64,000 nucleotides of DNA, taken from the NCBI RefSeq assembly GCF_030411955.1, contig NZ_JASNRA010000001.1:62001-126000 (forward strand), in the 5' to 3' direction. Source of the stretch: Massilia sp. YIM B02443. Lineage in GTDB: Bacteria; Pseudomonadota; Gammaproteobacteria; Burkholderiales; Burkholderiaceae_D. Made by a program: the position numbers and the translations under genes. Shown piece by piece: positions 1-8,286 of this stretch (position 1 is its first letter; each line of letters opens with the position of its first letter). Below the pieces are notes generated by a model that saw only the letters and a list, made by a program, of their open reading frames with translations, searched no databases and was not told the origin of the DNA.

Positions 1-701
1 CCGACCCGGTGCTGGCAAGCCGGATTGCACAACACCGCGCGCGCCACCGCGCCGAGGACGCCGAGGGCAGGGCGCGCCAGCACACCGGCCGCAGCCGCCT
101 GTTCGGGGTTTCGGCCAACGGCCACGAACGGCGCGAGGACGCCGGCCACGGCAGCCACGCGGCGCCGCCGTGCGGGGCCAAGGTGGTGCACCTGAACAGC
201 CTGCGCCCGGGGCGCGCGCCGCCGCCGCCGCAGGTCGCCTACAGCAACTGGTGCCGCCGCCACTGGGTGGCGATCGGCGCCGCCTTCGTGGTCGGCGCCG
301 CCGCCGGCGCGCTCGGCTGGAGCACGATGGGCCACGATCCCGGCCTGGCCATGCTCGACGACGACAACGGCACCCTGGTCGCGCGCGGCCCGCTGGTGGC
401 GGCGCTCGACGGCCAGCTGGCCAGCCCCGGGCCGTCCGGCAGCGGGGTGCGCATCGGCGTCACCTTCGTGGCGCGCGACGGCGGTTATTGCCGCAGCTTC
501 GTGGTCGACACCATCGCCGGCCTCGGTTGCCTGAGCGGCGGGCGCTGGACCATTCCGGTGCTGGGCCAGGCCGGCGCCGCCTACGTCGACGGCAGCACCC
601 CGCCGCCGGCGGTGCGCGAGGCGATCGAGCAGCGCATTGTCGGCGCCACCCTCGATCCGGACGCCGAGCGCGCGGCCAAGCAGCGCGGCTGGCGCCAATG
701 A
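1..701 (+). CDS. Anti-sigma-factor-like membrane protein, 5'-truncated by the window edge
   Basis: The reading frame is open to the first base of the window, so the true start lies upstream and the N-terminus is missing. The visible part has a His/Arg-rich stretch, one predicted membrane helix (WVAIGAAFVVGAAAGALGW), and a C-terminal part with two cysteines (GGYCRSFVV and AGLGCLSGG). The order short cytoplasmic segment, single helix, periplasmic domain is typical of putative anti-sigma factors of this bacterial group, which are usually encoded just after an ECF sigma factor. That partner would lie outside the window. The call rests on layout and resemblance, not on a clear zinc-finger motif. 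It could instead be an unrelated single-pass membrane protein. Confidence 0.5.
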   Translation, partial: DPVLASRIAQHRARHRAEDAEGRARQHTGRSRLFGVSANGHERREDAGHGSHAAPPCGAKVVHLNSLRPGRAPPPPQVAYSNWCRRHWVAIGAAFVVGAAAGALGWSTMGHDPGLAMLDDDNGTLVARGPLVAALDGQLASPGPSGSGVRIGVTFVARDGGYCRSFVVDTIAGLGCLSGGRWTIPVLGQAGAAYVDGSTPPPAVREAIEQRIVGATLDPDAERAAKQRGWRQ

Positions 702-1045
702 GAGCAACGAGCGCATCCCCCGTGGCTTGTTGTTTCTTTTGGTAAACTGTCTGGAAAACAGGACAGCATATACAGTGGTGCCGATTTCGGGTATCGTGTC
801 ACCCGCTAAAAGTGTCTCTACGTCCGCTCAACCGGCCAACTCAGCGGCTTGCCGACGGTCTGCCGCTTCCGGCCTGCCGCCGCCGGACCTGGTCCCGGGC
901 CTGGCGCGCTGGCCGATCGCCGGTCTGCACCGCCCCGCGCGTGCGCCGGCTCCCCGTTGTCGCCCCTTGCCGTGTCGCGTAGCGCGACCCACGGCGGGAG
1001 TAGCTGCCCGATCGTAGAACAGAACGAAATAACGCCTGGAAAACT
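702..1045. other. 344-bp intergenic region upstream of the RNA helicase
   Basis: No convincing gene is seen. The first 130 bases are relatively AT-rich and hold short CTGT/ACAG-type repeats around 748-776, then GC-rich DNA leads to the helicase start. The length suggests a long 5' leader for the helicase mRNA, as is common for cold- or stress-regulated DEAD-box genes. No promoter with both hexamers at proper spacing could be picked. Confidence 0.4.
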
Positions 1046-2674
1046 ATGTCTGATACACCGAACAACAACGAACTCGCCGCGGCTCCTGTCGACGCACCGG
1101 CCGCGCCTGCCGCCGACGCTGTTGCTTCCGCTCCTGCTCCAGTCGCTGCCGCTGCTGCTTCGGCCCCTGCACCTGCTGCTGTGGCTCCTGCTGCTGCGGC
1201 TCCCGCCCCGGCGCCCACCGTGCGTTTCGCCGATTTCGGCCTGGCGCCGGAAATCGGCCGCGCGCTGGCCGACCAGGGCTACGAGCACCCGACCCCGATC
1301 CAGGCCCAGGCAATCCCCGTGGTGCTGCAAGGCCGCGACGTGATGGGCGCGGCCCAGACCGGCACCGGCAAGACCGCCAGCTTCTCGCTGCCGATCCTGC
1401 AACTCCTGATGCCGCATGCGAACGCCAGCATGTCGCCGGCGCGCCACCCGGTGCGCGCCCTGGTGCTGGTGCCGACGCGCGAACTGGCGGTGCAGGTGGC
1501 CGACAACGTCAAGGCCTACGCCAAGCACACTCCGCTGCGCGCCACCGTGGTGTTCGGCGGCATGGACATGAAGCCGCAGACCGAGATCCTGCGCCGCGGC
1601 GTCGAGATCGTGATCGCGACCCCGGGCCGCCTGCTCGACCACGTGGAACAGAAGAACATCAGCCTGGGCCAGGTGCAGATGCTGGTCATGGACGAAGCCG
1701 ACCGCATGCTCGACATGGGCTTCCTGCCCGACCTGCAGCGCATCATCAACCTGCTGCCGAAACAGCGCCAGAACCTGATGTTCTCGGCCACCTTCTCGCC
1801 CGAGATCAAGAAGCTGGCGAATACCTTCCTCAACAATCCGCTGACGATCGAAGTGGCGCGCAGCAACGCCACCGCCGAGCGCGTCACGCAGGTCGTGTAC
1901 AAGGTCGAGGACGCGCACAAGCAGGACGTGGTCGAGCACCTGATCCGCGAACGCAACATGAAGCAGGTGATCGTGTTCTCGAACACCAAGATCGGCGCAT
2001 CGCGCCTGTCGAACCACCTGGAAAAGCGCGGCATCAAGGCCTCGGCGATCCACGGCGACAAGACCCAGCAGGAACGCATGGCGGCGCTGGACGCGTTCAA
2101 GAACGGCAGCGTCGAAGTGCTGGTGGCGACCGACGTCGCCGCGCGCGGCCTCGACATTTCGGACCTGCCGGCGGTGATCAACTACGACCTGCCGTACAAC
2201 GCAGAAGACTACGTGCACCGCATCGGCCGCACCGGCCGCGCCGGCGCCTCGGGCGACGCGCTGTCGGTGTACTCCGAGAAGGACGAGCGCCTGCTGGCGG
2301 ACATCGAAAAGCTGATCAAGCAGACCATCGCGCGCGGCGAGCTGCCGAACTTCGTGGCGCCGTCGAGCCGCGGCCGCGAAGGTGGACGCGAAGGTGGACG
2401 TGAAGCCGGACCGCGCGACTCCGCCGCACGCGACAGCCACGCCCGCAACGGCAACGGTGCACGCCGCGGCGACGAAACGGGCGGCTACGGCGCGCGCGGT
2501 CCGCGCACCGGCCTGGGTCCAGGGTCGCGCCGCGAGAAGGTCGATCCGTGGTTCCTCAAGCCCTACGAGCCGGCCAGCGCGCCGCGCAAGGAGGCGGAGG
2601 CGGCCCCGGTGGCGTCGGCCAAGCCGGCGCGCCAGAAGCTGGCCTTCCTGCTGGGTGGCGGTCCCAAGGCGTAA
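1046..2674 (+). CDS. rhlE: DEAD-box ATP-dependent RNA helicase, RhlE type
   Basis: This cytoplasmic ATP-dependent RNA helicase is expected to act in ribosome assembly or RNA turnover. It is 542 residues long. The two RecA-like domains carry all expected motifs: Q motif (FADFGL, then PTPIQ), Walker A (AQTGTGKT, about 103-110), PTRELA, DEAD (MDEADRMLD), SAT, and HRIGRTGRAG. The DMGF after the DEAD box fits the RhlE subgroup. Two additions are unusual: an Ala/Pro-rich, likely disordered segment before the Q motif (about residues 10-58), and a basic Gly/Arg/Glu-rich tail with GREGG repeats that probably binds RNA. The ATG at 1046 has only a weak ribosome binding site. The gene stands alone and ends at a strong terminator. 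Confidence 0.93.
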   Translation: MSDTPNNNELAAAPVDAPAAPAADAVASAPAPVAAAAASAPAPAAVAPAAAAPAPAPTVRFADFGLAPEIGRALADQGYEHPTPIQAQAIPVVLQGRDVMGAAQTGTGKTASFSLPILQLLMPHANASMSPARHPVRALVLVPTRELAVQVADNVKAYAKHTPLRATVVFGGMDMKPQTEILRRGVEIVIATPGRLLDHVEQKNISLGQVQMLVMDEADRMLDMGFLPDLQRIINLLPKQRQNLMFSATFSPEIKKLANTFLNNPLTIEVARSNATAERVTQVVYKVEDAHKQDVVEHLIRERNMKQVIVFSNTKIGASRLSNHLEKRGIKASAIHGDKTQQERMAALDAFKNGSVEVLVATDVAARGLDISDLPAVINYDLPYNAEDYVHRIGRTGRAGASGDALSVYSEKDERLLADIEKLIKQTIARGELPNFVAPSSRGREGGREGGREAGPRDSAARDSHARNGNGARRGDETGGYGARGPRTGLGPGSRREKVDPWFLKPYEPASAPRKEAEAAPVASAKPARQKLAFLLGGGPKA

Positions 2675-2684
2675 GCTTCACAAC

Positions 2685-2719
2685 GAAAAAAACGGCGTGC
2701 ACTGCACGCCGTTTTTTTC
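2685..2719 (+). terminator. Bidirectional rho-independent terminator after rhlE
   Basis: A GC-rich stem (CGGCGTG against CACGCCG) is flanked by seven A on the left and seven T on the right. It can therefore end transcription from the helicase on the plus strand, and read-through from the minus strand. Confidence 0.9.
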
Positions 2720-2727
2720 ATGGGGAT

Positions 2728-2854
2728 CGTAGGGTTGGCGGCTCGGCCGCCGACGCGGTGATTGTCGGGGGCTCCGATATCGGGCCGGATGATCTGGCCG
2801 CAAACGATCACCGCGTCGGCGGCGTAGCGCGGGGCCGCCTGGGCCAACCCTACG
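2728..2854. repeat. 127-bp MITE/REP-like element with nested perfect inverted repeats
   Basis: The element is bounded by a perfect 12-bp inverted repeat (2728-2739 and 2843-2854). Inside it lies a second perfect 17-bp inverted repeat (2746-2762 and 2807-2823), and the centre holds a small CCGATATCGG palindrome. There is no coding capacity. The outer right arm covers the stop codon of the kinase gene that reads in from the right. This structure fits a non-autonomous mobile repeat or a REP-type hairpin element. No second copy was spotted in the window, so the family is not proven here. Confidence 0.7.
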
Positions 2855-4547
2855 CCGCACGCTTGAGCGCTGCGCTGACCCGATCGAGCAGGTCCTGGTG
2901 CTGGTAGGGCTTGGCCAGTACGTCGAGCGGATCGCTGCGCTTGCTGCGCCCCGGCAGTTCGTCCATGTAGCCGGTGGTCACCAGCACCGGCAGGCCGGGG
3001 CGCCTGGCGTGCACGCGCTCGATCAGTTCCAGGCCGTTCATCCCGCCGGGCATGATCACGTCGGTGAACAGCAGGTCGACCTGCTCGCCGTTTTCCAGGA
3101 TCCCGAGCGCGCGTTCGCCGCTGGGCGCGGCCAGCACCTCGTAGTCGGCCATCTCGAGCATGCTTTCGGCCAGTTCGCGCACGTCGTCGTTGTCCTCGAC
3201 CACCAGGATGCGGCAGCGCCGGCGCTGCGGCGTGGCTGCGGCTTGCGGCGCGCCGGCGTCCGGACCATGCCCGGCGTCGTCGGCCGTCTGCGTCACCGGG
3301 AAGATCATGCGCACCAGGGTTCCCTTGCCGGGTTCGCTTTCGATGTCGAGCCGGCCGTGCGACTGCTGCACGAAGCCGTGCACCATCGCCAGGCCAAGGC
3401 CGGTGCCCGGGCCCTTGGTGGTGAAGAACGGTTCGGTGGCGCGGCGCAGGATCTCGGGCGCCATGCCCTGGCCTTCGTCGTGCACGCAGATGCAGACGTA
3501 GTCGCCGTCGCGCAGCTTGAGCAGGTGGCGCCGCTCGGGCGTCAGGACGGCGGTGCCGACCGTGACGGCGCCGCCGTCGGGCATGGCGTCGCGCGCATTG
3601 AGCACCACGTTCAATAGCGCCATCTCGAGATAGGTCGGGTCGACCGTGCAGGACGGCAAGCCGGGCTTGAGGTCGAGCCGCAGGTCGATCTTGTCGCCCA
3701 GCGTGCGCACCAGCATGTCGGAGAACTCGACCACCAGGCTGTTCAGGCTGAGGCGCTGGGCTTCCAGGCGCTGCTTGCGCGCGAAGGTCAGCAACTGCTG
3801 GGTGAGCTTGCCGGCCTGCATGGTGGCGCGCTGGGCGCGCCGGATCGGTTCGCTCGCGCGGGGATTGTCCTTCAAGCCCAGCAAGGCCACCTCGAGGTTC
3901 CCGTTGACGACTTGCAGCAGGTTGTTGAAGTCGTGCGCCATGCCGGCCGAGAGTTGGCCGATCGCTTCCATCTTCTGCGCCTGCAGGTAGGAATCCTGGC
4001 TCGAGCGGCGCTCGGAGATGTCCATCTGCGAGGCGAAGAAGTACAGGATCTGGCCGTCCTGGTCGAAGATCGGGCCGAAGAACAGGGCGTTCCAGAACGG
4101 CGTGCCGTCGGCCTTGTAGTTGAGCAGGTCGACCGCCGCCGCGCGCTGTTCGTCGACCGCCTTGCGCAGTTCGGCCACGGTGGCGCGGTCGGTGTCGGGG
4201 CCTTGCAGGAAGCGGCAATTGCGGCCCAGGATCTGCTCTTCCTTGTAGCCGGTGAGGTCGAGGAAGGCGCCGTTGACGAACACGATCGGGTTGTCGTGCT
4301 GGCGCGGGTCGGTGAGCAGCATCGGCATGCGCGTCATCTCGACCGCGGCGAAGAAGATGTTGCCGCGCTGGTCCAGGCCGTCGCGTTCGATGTAGCCCGA
4401 CTGCCAGTGGTTGACGCCGTCGCTGCCTATCGGACGCACCGAATTGCCTTCCATTTCGCCGTCGGCGGGCACGCCCATGCTCTGGCCGCCGCCCTGCACG
4501 TCGAGCGTTTTCTTGAGCGCGTCGTCCTTGTCCGGTCCGAGTACCAT
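2850..4547 (-). CDS. LOV-domain hybrid histidine kinase with receiver domain (blue-light sensor)
   Basis: This is a 565-residue soluble sensor. Residues about 65-178 form a LOV-type PAS domain: Cys111 sits in GRNCRFLQ, the position that forms the flavin adduct, and the flavin-contacting Asn143, Asn153 and Gln174 are also present. A HisKA segment follows, with the phospho-accepting His205 in GMAHDFNN. The HATPase domain has its N box at Asn318 and glycine boxes near 358-386. A receiver domain (about 445-562) has Asp496 and the conserved Lys in LAKPY. There are no membrane helices. LOV-HK-receiver proteins of this order are known blue-light sensors in Pseudomonas syringae. The start at 4547 was chosen because AAGGA lies at good spacing; the upstream in-frame start would add an unlikely leader. 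It has its own leader after the polysaccharide operon, so any link to that operon is unproven. Confidence 0.93.
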   Translation of the reverse strand: MVLGPDKDDALKKTLDVQGGGQSMGVPADGEMEGNSVRPIGSDGVNHWQSGYIERDGLDQRGNIFFAAVEMTRMPMLLTDPRQHDNPIVFVNGAFLDLTGYKEEQILGRNCRFLQGPDTDRATVAELRKAVDEQRAAAVDLLNYKADGTPFWNALFFGPIFDQDGQILYFFASQMDISERRSSQDSYLQAQKMEAIGQLSAGMAHDFNNLLQVVNGNLEVALLGLKDNPRASEPIRRAQRATMQAGKLTQQLLTFARKQRLEAQRLSLNSLVVEFSDMLVRTLGDKIDLRLDLKPGLPSCTVDPTYLEMALLNVVLNARDAMPDGGAVTVGTAVLTPERRHLLKLRDGDYVCICVHDEGQGMAPEILRRATEPFFTTKGPGTGLGLAMVHGFVQQSHGRLDIESEPGKGTLVRMIFPVTQTADDAGHGPDAGAPQAAATPQRRRCRILVVEDNDDVRELAESMLEMADYEVLAAPSGERALGILENGEQVDLLFTDVIMPGGMNGLELIERVHARRPGLPVLVTTGYMDELPGRSKRSDPLDVLAKPYQHQDLLDRVSAALKRAA

Positions 4548-4661
4548 TGCTTGTCCTTGGGGAATGCATGTCGGCCCGCTCGCGAATGCGAGCACCGTGT
4601 CTGGAATACTGTAGCGACCGGCGTGGCGGCGCTCCGTTCGTGATCGCACAGAGTGCGCGCT

Positions 4662-5438
4662 TCAGTGCGGCGGCAGGGCGGCGCGCCACGACGCCAGCGC
4701 GGCCTGCATGCGTGGCCAGGAAAAGAAGCGGCGCCGCTCGTAGTACAAGGCGCCTGCGTGCGGGCGTTCGCGGGTGCGCGCCGGCGACACCGGCTGCAGC
4801 GCTTCGGTCCCGTACGCCAGGTAATGCCACGCCACCGGCCAGAACAGCAGCGCCCAGGTGGCGCGCTGCGACGGGTAGCCCAGGCAGCAGCGCAGGTTGC
4901 GCCAGCGGTCGCGCCAGGGTATCGGACGCAGGCTTGCCGCGCCGTTGGCCGCCAGCGGCGCCAGCACCCGCGGCAGCGGTCCGCGCCGGCCGGCGCCGTG
5001 GTACAGCGAATATTGCCAGGTCGATCCCAGCAGGCCGCGCGCCGCCGCCAGTTCCACCGCCACCGCGTGCAGCGCGTCATGGTCCTGGTGGCCGCCTTCC
5101 CAGGCCGGCACGTGCAGCCTGGCCGGCGCGCTGTGGCGGTCGAGCCAGGCGCCGATCCAGGCGTGGGCGCAGTCGAGGCGCAGCGGCAGGCAGGCGTCGG
5201 CGATGCCGAGCGCTTCGCCGGCAAAGGCGATGTCGTGCGCCGCCACCCCGAGGCGCTGCAGTACGCGGCGCGATTCGGCGTTGCGCTGCGCCGCGCGCGC
5301 GCTCCTGGCCTGGCCGTCGGTGAGGTAGGCGCAGGCCACCCGCACGCCATGGCGGCGGTAGTCGGCGATGTGCTGCAGGACGCCGAATTCGTCGTCCTGG
5401 TGCGCGAACAAAAACAGGGCGGTGCGCTCGCAAGGCAT
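4662..5438 (-). CDS. PIG-L family zinc-dependent deacetylase
   Basis: This 258-residue protein has the LmbE/PIG-L signature near the N-terminus (AHQDDE) and the second metal motif GGHQDHDALH. These residues hold zinc in enzymes that remove acetyl groups from N-acetylglucosamine-type sugars. No signal peptide is seen, so it probably acts in the cytoplasm on sugar intermediates. It is the last gene of the polysaccharide operon, 65 bp after the acyltransferase, which suggests it edits the exported glycan or its precursor. An alternative start at about 5475 would add 12 residues; the shorter form fits the family better. The C-terminal 60 residues are less typical. Confidence 0.82.
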   Translation of the reverse strand: MPCERTALFLFAHQDDEFGVLQHIADYRRHGVRVACAYLTDGQARSARAAQRNAESRRVLQRLGVAAHDIAFAGEALGIADACLPLRLDCAHAWIGAWLDRHSAPARLHVPAWEGGHQDHDALHAVAVELAAARGLLGSTWQYSLYHGAGRRGPLPRVLAPLAANGAASLRPIPWRDRWRNLRCCLGYPSQRATWALLFWPVAWHYLAYGTEALQPVSPARTRERPHAGALYYERRRFFSWPRMQAALASWRAALPPH

Positions 5439-5503
5439 CGGATGGCGGGCCGGCGTGGGGCCGGCGCGCCAGGCCATTCTAGCGCGCCGTGCGCGCCTTG
5501 TGC

Positions 5504-6592
5504 TCAGCGCGGAACGATCGCCCGCACCAGCGGAATCGCCTGCAACACCCCCACCAGCAGCGCCGACAGCGCCGCAGCGGCCAGGGTCAGCAGGGGCACG
5601 CCGAGCCAGGGATTGATGAAGCGGTAGTTGATGCCATACCCTTCCAGCACGAACAGCACCCAGACGTGGACCAGGTAGACCCCGAAGCTGGTGGCGGCGA
5701 ACCAGGCGACCGCGCGCTGGCGCCGGCTGCCGGCCGGCAGCCAGGCCGCGCCCAGCGCGCGCAGGGCGACGAAGGCGGCCACGCTCGACAGCGCCACCAG
5801 CGGGCTGGCATACACGTAGAAGGTTTCGTTGGACTGGCCCAGCGTCACGCTGCGCCACCAGGTCGCCAGCGCGATCGCGGCGCTCAGAAGCGCCCACCCC
5901 AGCCAGGCGCCGGCGCGCAGGCGCGCGCCGGGCAGCGCCGGCAGGCCGTGGTAGAGCAGGGCGCCGAGCGCCATGTAGCCGGCGTACAGCGGCAGCACCG
6001 CCCAGTCGACCCCGACCGTCCGGGCGGCGGTGAAGGTGACTTCCAGCGGCACCAGGGTGGCGCCGATGAACCAGAACAGCAGGCAGAACAGCTTGATGGA
6101 GACGCTCGAATGCTGGTGGAACGCGGCCAGCACCGGCACGAACACATAGGCGCCGATCAGCGCGTACAGGTACCACAGGTGGCCGACCACGGGGCCGGCG
6201 ACGATCAGGGCCGGCCAGTTCTCGTGGTGCTGGCCGGCGTGGCGGAACCACAGCAGGTACAGCACCGACCACGCCGCCAGCGGCAGCGCGACGCGCCAGA
6301 TGCGGCGTCCGAGCGACGTCACGGTGTGGCTGCGCGCCAGCAGCAGGGCGCCGGTGAGCATGAAGAACAGCGGCACCGACACCCGCGCCATGCTTTCCCA
6401 GGCGTTGACCGCCCACCAGTGGCGCTCGCCCAGGCGGCCGAAGCCCTGGGCGCCGACGTGGATCAGGATCACCAGCAGGGTGGCGGCGGCGCGCATGCCG
6501 TCCAGGGCGTCGTCGCGCGCCGCCGCCGGCGCATTTGCCGCATGCGAAGAATGCGCCGGCCGCGCCGGCGCCAGTGCCGCGCGCACGTTCAT
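5504..6592 (-). CDS. Acyltransferase family 3 (OafA/YrhL-type) membrane protein
   Basis: This polytopic inner-membrane protein of 362 residues has about ten hydrophobic segments. It begins with the family hallmark DGMRAAATLLVILIHV, where the histidine is thought to be catalytic. Members transfer acetyl or other acyl groups to surface sugars, typically O-acetylating O antigen or capsule. The start at 6592 overlaps the stop of the upstream gene (ATGA), indicating translational coupling. Its place in the operon suggests it decorates the glycan exported by the Wzm/Wzt system. The donor and exact target cannot be read from the sequence. Confidence 0.88.
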   Translation of the reverse strand: MNVRAALAPARPAHSSHAANAPAAARDDALDGMRAAATLLVILIHVGAQGFGRLGERHWWAVNAWESMARVSVPLFFMLTGALLLARSHTVTSLGRRIWRVALPLAAWSVLYLLWFRHAGQHHENWPALIVAGPVVGHLWYLYALIGAYVFVPVLAAFHQHSSVSIKLFCLLFWFIGATLVPLEVTFTAARTVGVDWAVLPLYAGYMALGALLYHGLPALPGARLRAGAWLGWALLSAAIALATWWRSVTLGQSNETFYVYASPLVALSSVAAFVALRALGAAWLPAGSRRQRAVAWFAATSFGVYLVHVWVLFVLEGYGINYRFINPWLGVPLLTLAAAALSALLVGVLQAIPLVRAIVPR

Positions 6593-8286
6593 GGCGCCGG
6601 CGGCGTGCCGCGGCGGCACAGGAACACGATGTCCATGTCGCTGCAGACCGCGCCGGCGCCCATCAGGCGTTCGGCGTCGGCCTGCTGCGGGAAGGCCTGC
6701 TTCTCGAACGAGACGGCGGTGCTGGCCGGCAGGCGCGCGATCTCGGCGCCGTAGTTGTCGCACGGCTTGGAGGCGCGCGCGACGTAGCCGGTCGAGAGCG
6801 GATAACCGTGCTGCACCGCGTAGGCCATCACCGGCAGCAGCGCCTTGGAGGCGGCGGTCTGGCCGCAGCGGAACGGCGGATAGTGGTGCAGCGCCTTGAC
6901 CCCGGGGCCGAGGAAGGCGTTCCAGCGCGCCGGGTCGATCGCATGGCCGCCGGCCTGCGCCACGGTGGCGCGCACCCGCGCATTGTGTTCGCGCAGGTCC
7001 CAGAACTGCAGCACCACGACGGCCGCCAGCAGCGCCGCCGCCGGGCCGGCGCGCAGGTAGCGGCTGGCGCCGAGCACGCCGAACACGACCACCGCGTAGC
7101 CCACCGGCCAGAAGAAGCGGCCGGACGAGCGGAAGGTCGAGGTCAGGCCGTCCAGCGCCGACGGCAGGTGCAGGGTGAACAGCTGGGCGTTGCCGAGGTG
7201 GACCGTGTTCGACAGCGCGTACAGCGTCAGCGCCACCAGCACTCCCAGCAGCGCGCGGTGGCGGCGCCAGAAACCGGGGTCGTGACGCCGGCGCAGCGCC
7301 AGCGCGCAGCCGGCCAGCGCCAGCACGAACACGCCCAGGTAGTTGTAGCCTTCGCCCTGGCCGTCATGCGCGATCGGATGCGGGAACTGCAGCAGCAGGC
7401 CGCCGTGCAGCGGCGCCAGCAGGTTCATCGAGTAGTAGCCGAAGCCCCAGTCGCGCCCGCCGGCGCCGTTGGGCAGCGGCAGCATGGTGATCCACATGGT
7501 GGCGAACAGCAGTCCATACACCGCCAGCGGCGCGCGCAGCGCGCGCAGGGCCGCCGCGCGGCCGGCCGGGGCGCGCCTGACATCGCGCAGGATGTCGGCG
7601 CCAAAGATCGCCGAGGCCATCACGAACAGGTAGATGTTGACGTAGAAGCCGCACACCAGCAGCGCCATCCATGCGCCGGTGGCGATGCGCCCGCGGCGCG
7701 TGCCGCGCACGTAGATGGCGAGCGCGAACAGCAGCATCCATTGCGACATCAGGCTGGTGTGCGAGATGCGGAAGGTCAGCGCCGGGAAGCTGGCCAGCAG
7801 CAGCGCCAGCGCCGCCAGCGCGGCCCAGCTGCGCAGGCGCGCTTCGCGGCAGATCCACCAGGCGCCCACGCCCTGCAGCGTGAAGCACAGCCCGATCCAG
7901 AAGCCGTACGGATTCCAGTAGCCGGCGCCCGGGTAGAACAGCTTGAGCAGCGCCGCATACAGCGGCGCGGTGTCGAGGAAGGTGGCGAGGGTGCCGTCCG
8001 GCGTGTTGAGCGAATCCAGGCGCAGCAGCGGCCAGTGCCACGGTTCGTGGACGAAGGCGTTGAAGCCGGCGATGTACTGGGTGATGTCGGCGTTGTCGCG
8101 CCACCAGAACGGCGCATCGCCGCGCAGCAGGGCGCCGGAGTACAGCCACCAGGCGTAGCCGAGTCCGAGCAGGGCGGCCAGCAGCAGGCCGGGCCAACCG
8201 TCGGGCGCGAACCAGGCCGGCGCCGGGCGCCGCGCCGGGGGCGCCGCCGGCTGCCCCAGCGCGTCGAGCGGGACCTGGCGCGTCAT
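6589..8286 (-). CDS. Polytopic membrane protein of the polysaccharide operon (DUF6311/GT-C-like)
   Basis: This 565-residue protein has around ten to twelve predicted membrane helices and a large C-terminal soluble part with several cysteines. After the first helix comes an extracytoplasmic-type loop with acidic residues (WWRDNADITQY), as in GT-C lipid-sugar-dependent glycosyltransferases and the DUF6311 family. I cannot prove catalysis. The gene overlaps both neighbours by ATGA junctions, so it is firmly part of the operon. A plausible role is side-chain glycosylation of the polymer outside the membrane. A structural or flippase-like role is the alternative. Confidence 0.7.
   Translation of the reverse strand: MTRQVPLDALGQPAAPPARRPAPAWFAPDGWPGLLLAALLGLGYAWWLYSGALLRGDAPFWWRDNADITQYIAGFNAFVHEPWHWPLLRLDSLNTPDGTLATFLDTAPLYAALLKLFYPGAGYWNPYGFWIGLCFTLQGVGAWWICREARLRSWAALAALALLLASFPALTFRISHTSLMSQWMLLFALAIYVRGTRRGRIATGAWMALLVCGFYVNIYLFVMASAIFGADILRDVRRAPAGRAAALRALRAPLAVYGLLFATMWITMLPLPNGAGGRDWGFGYYSMNLLAPLHGGLLLQFPHPIAHDGQGEGYNYLGVFVLALAGCALALRRRHDPGFWRRHRALLGVLVALTLYALSNTVHLGNAQLFTLHLPSALDGLTSTFRSSGRFFWPVGYAVVVFGVLGASRYLRAGPAAALLAAVVVLQFWDLREHNARVRATVAQAGGHAIDPARWNAFLGPGVKALHHYPPFRCGQTAASKALLPVMAYAVQHGYPLSTGYVARASKPCDNYGAEIARLPASTAVSFEKQAFPQQADAERLMGAGAVCSDMDIVFLCRRGTPPAP

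Noticed and set aside
750..776. A CTG-N10-CAG match that resembles a LexA/SOS box upstream of rhlE
   Set aside because: Only the outermost trinucleotides fit; the AT-rich core of a LexA box is missing, and the site is 280 bp from the gene.
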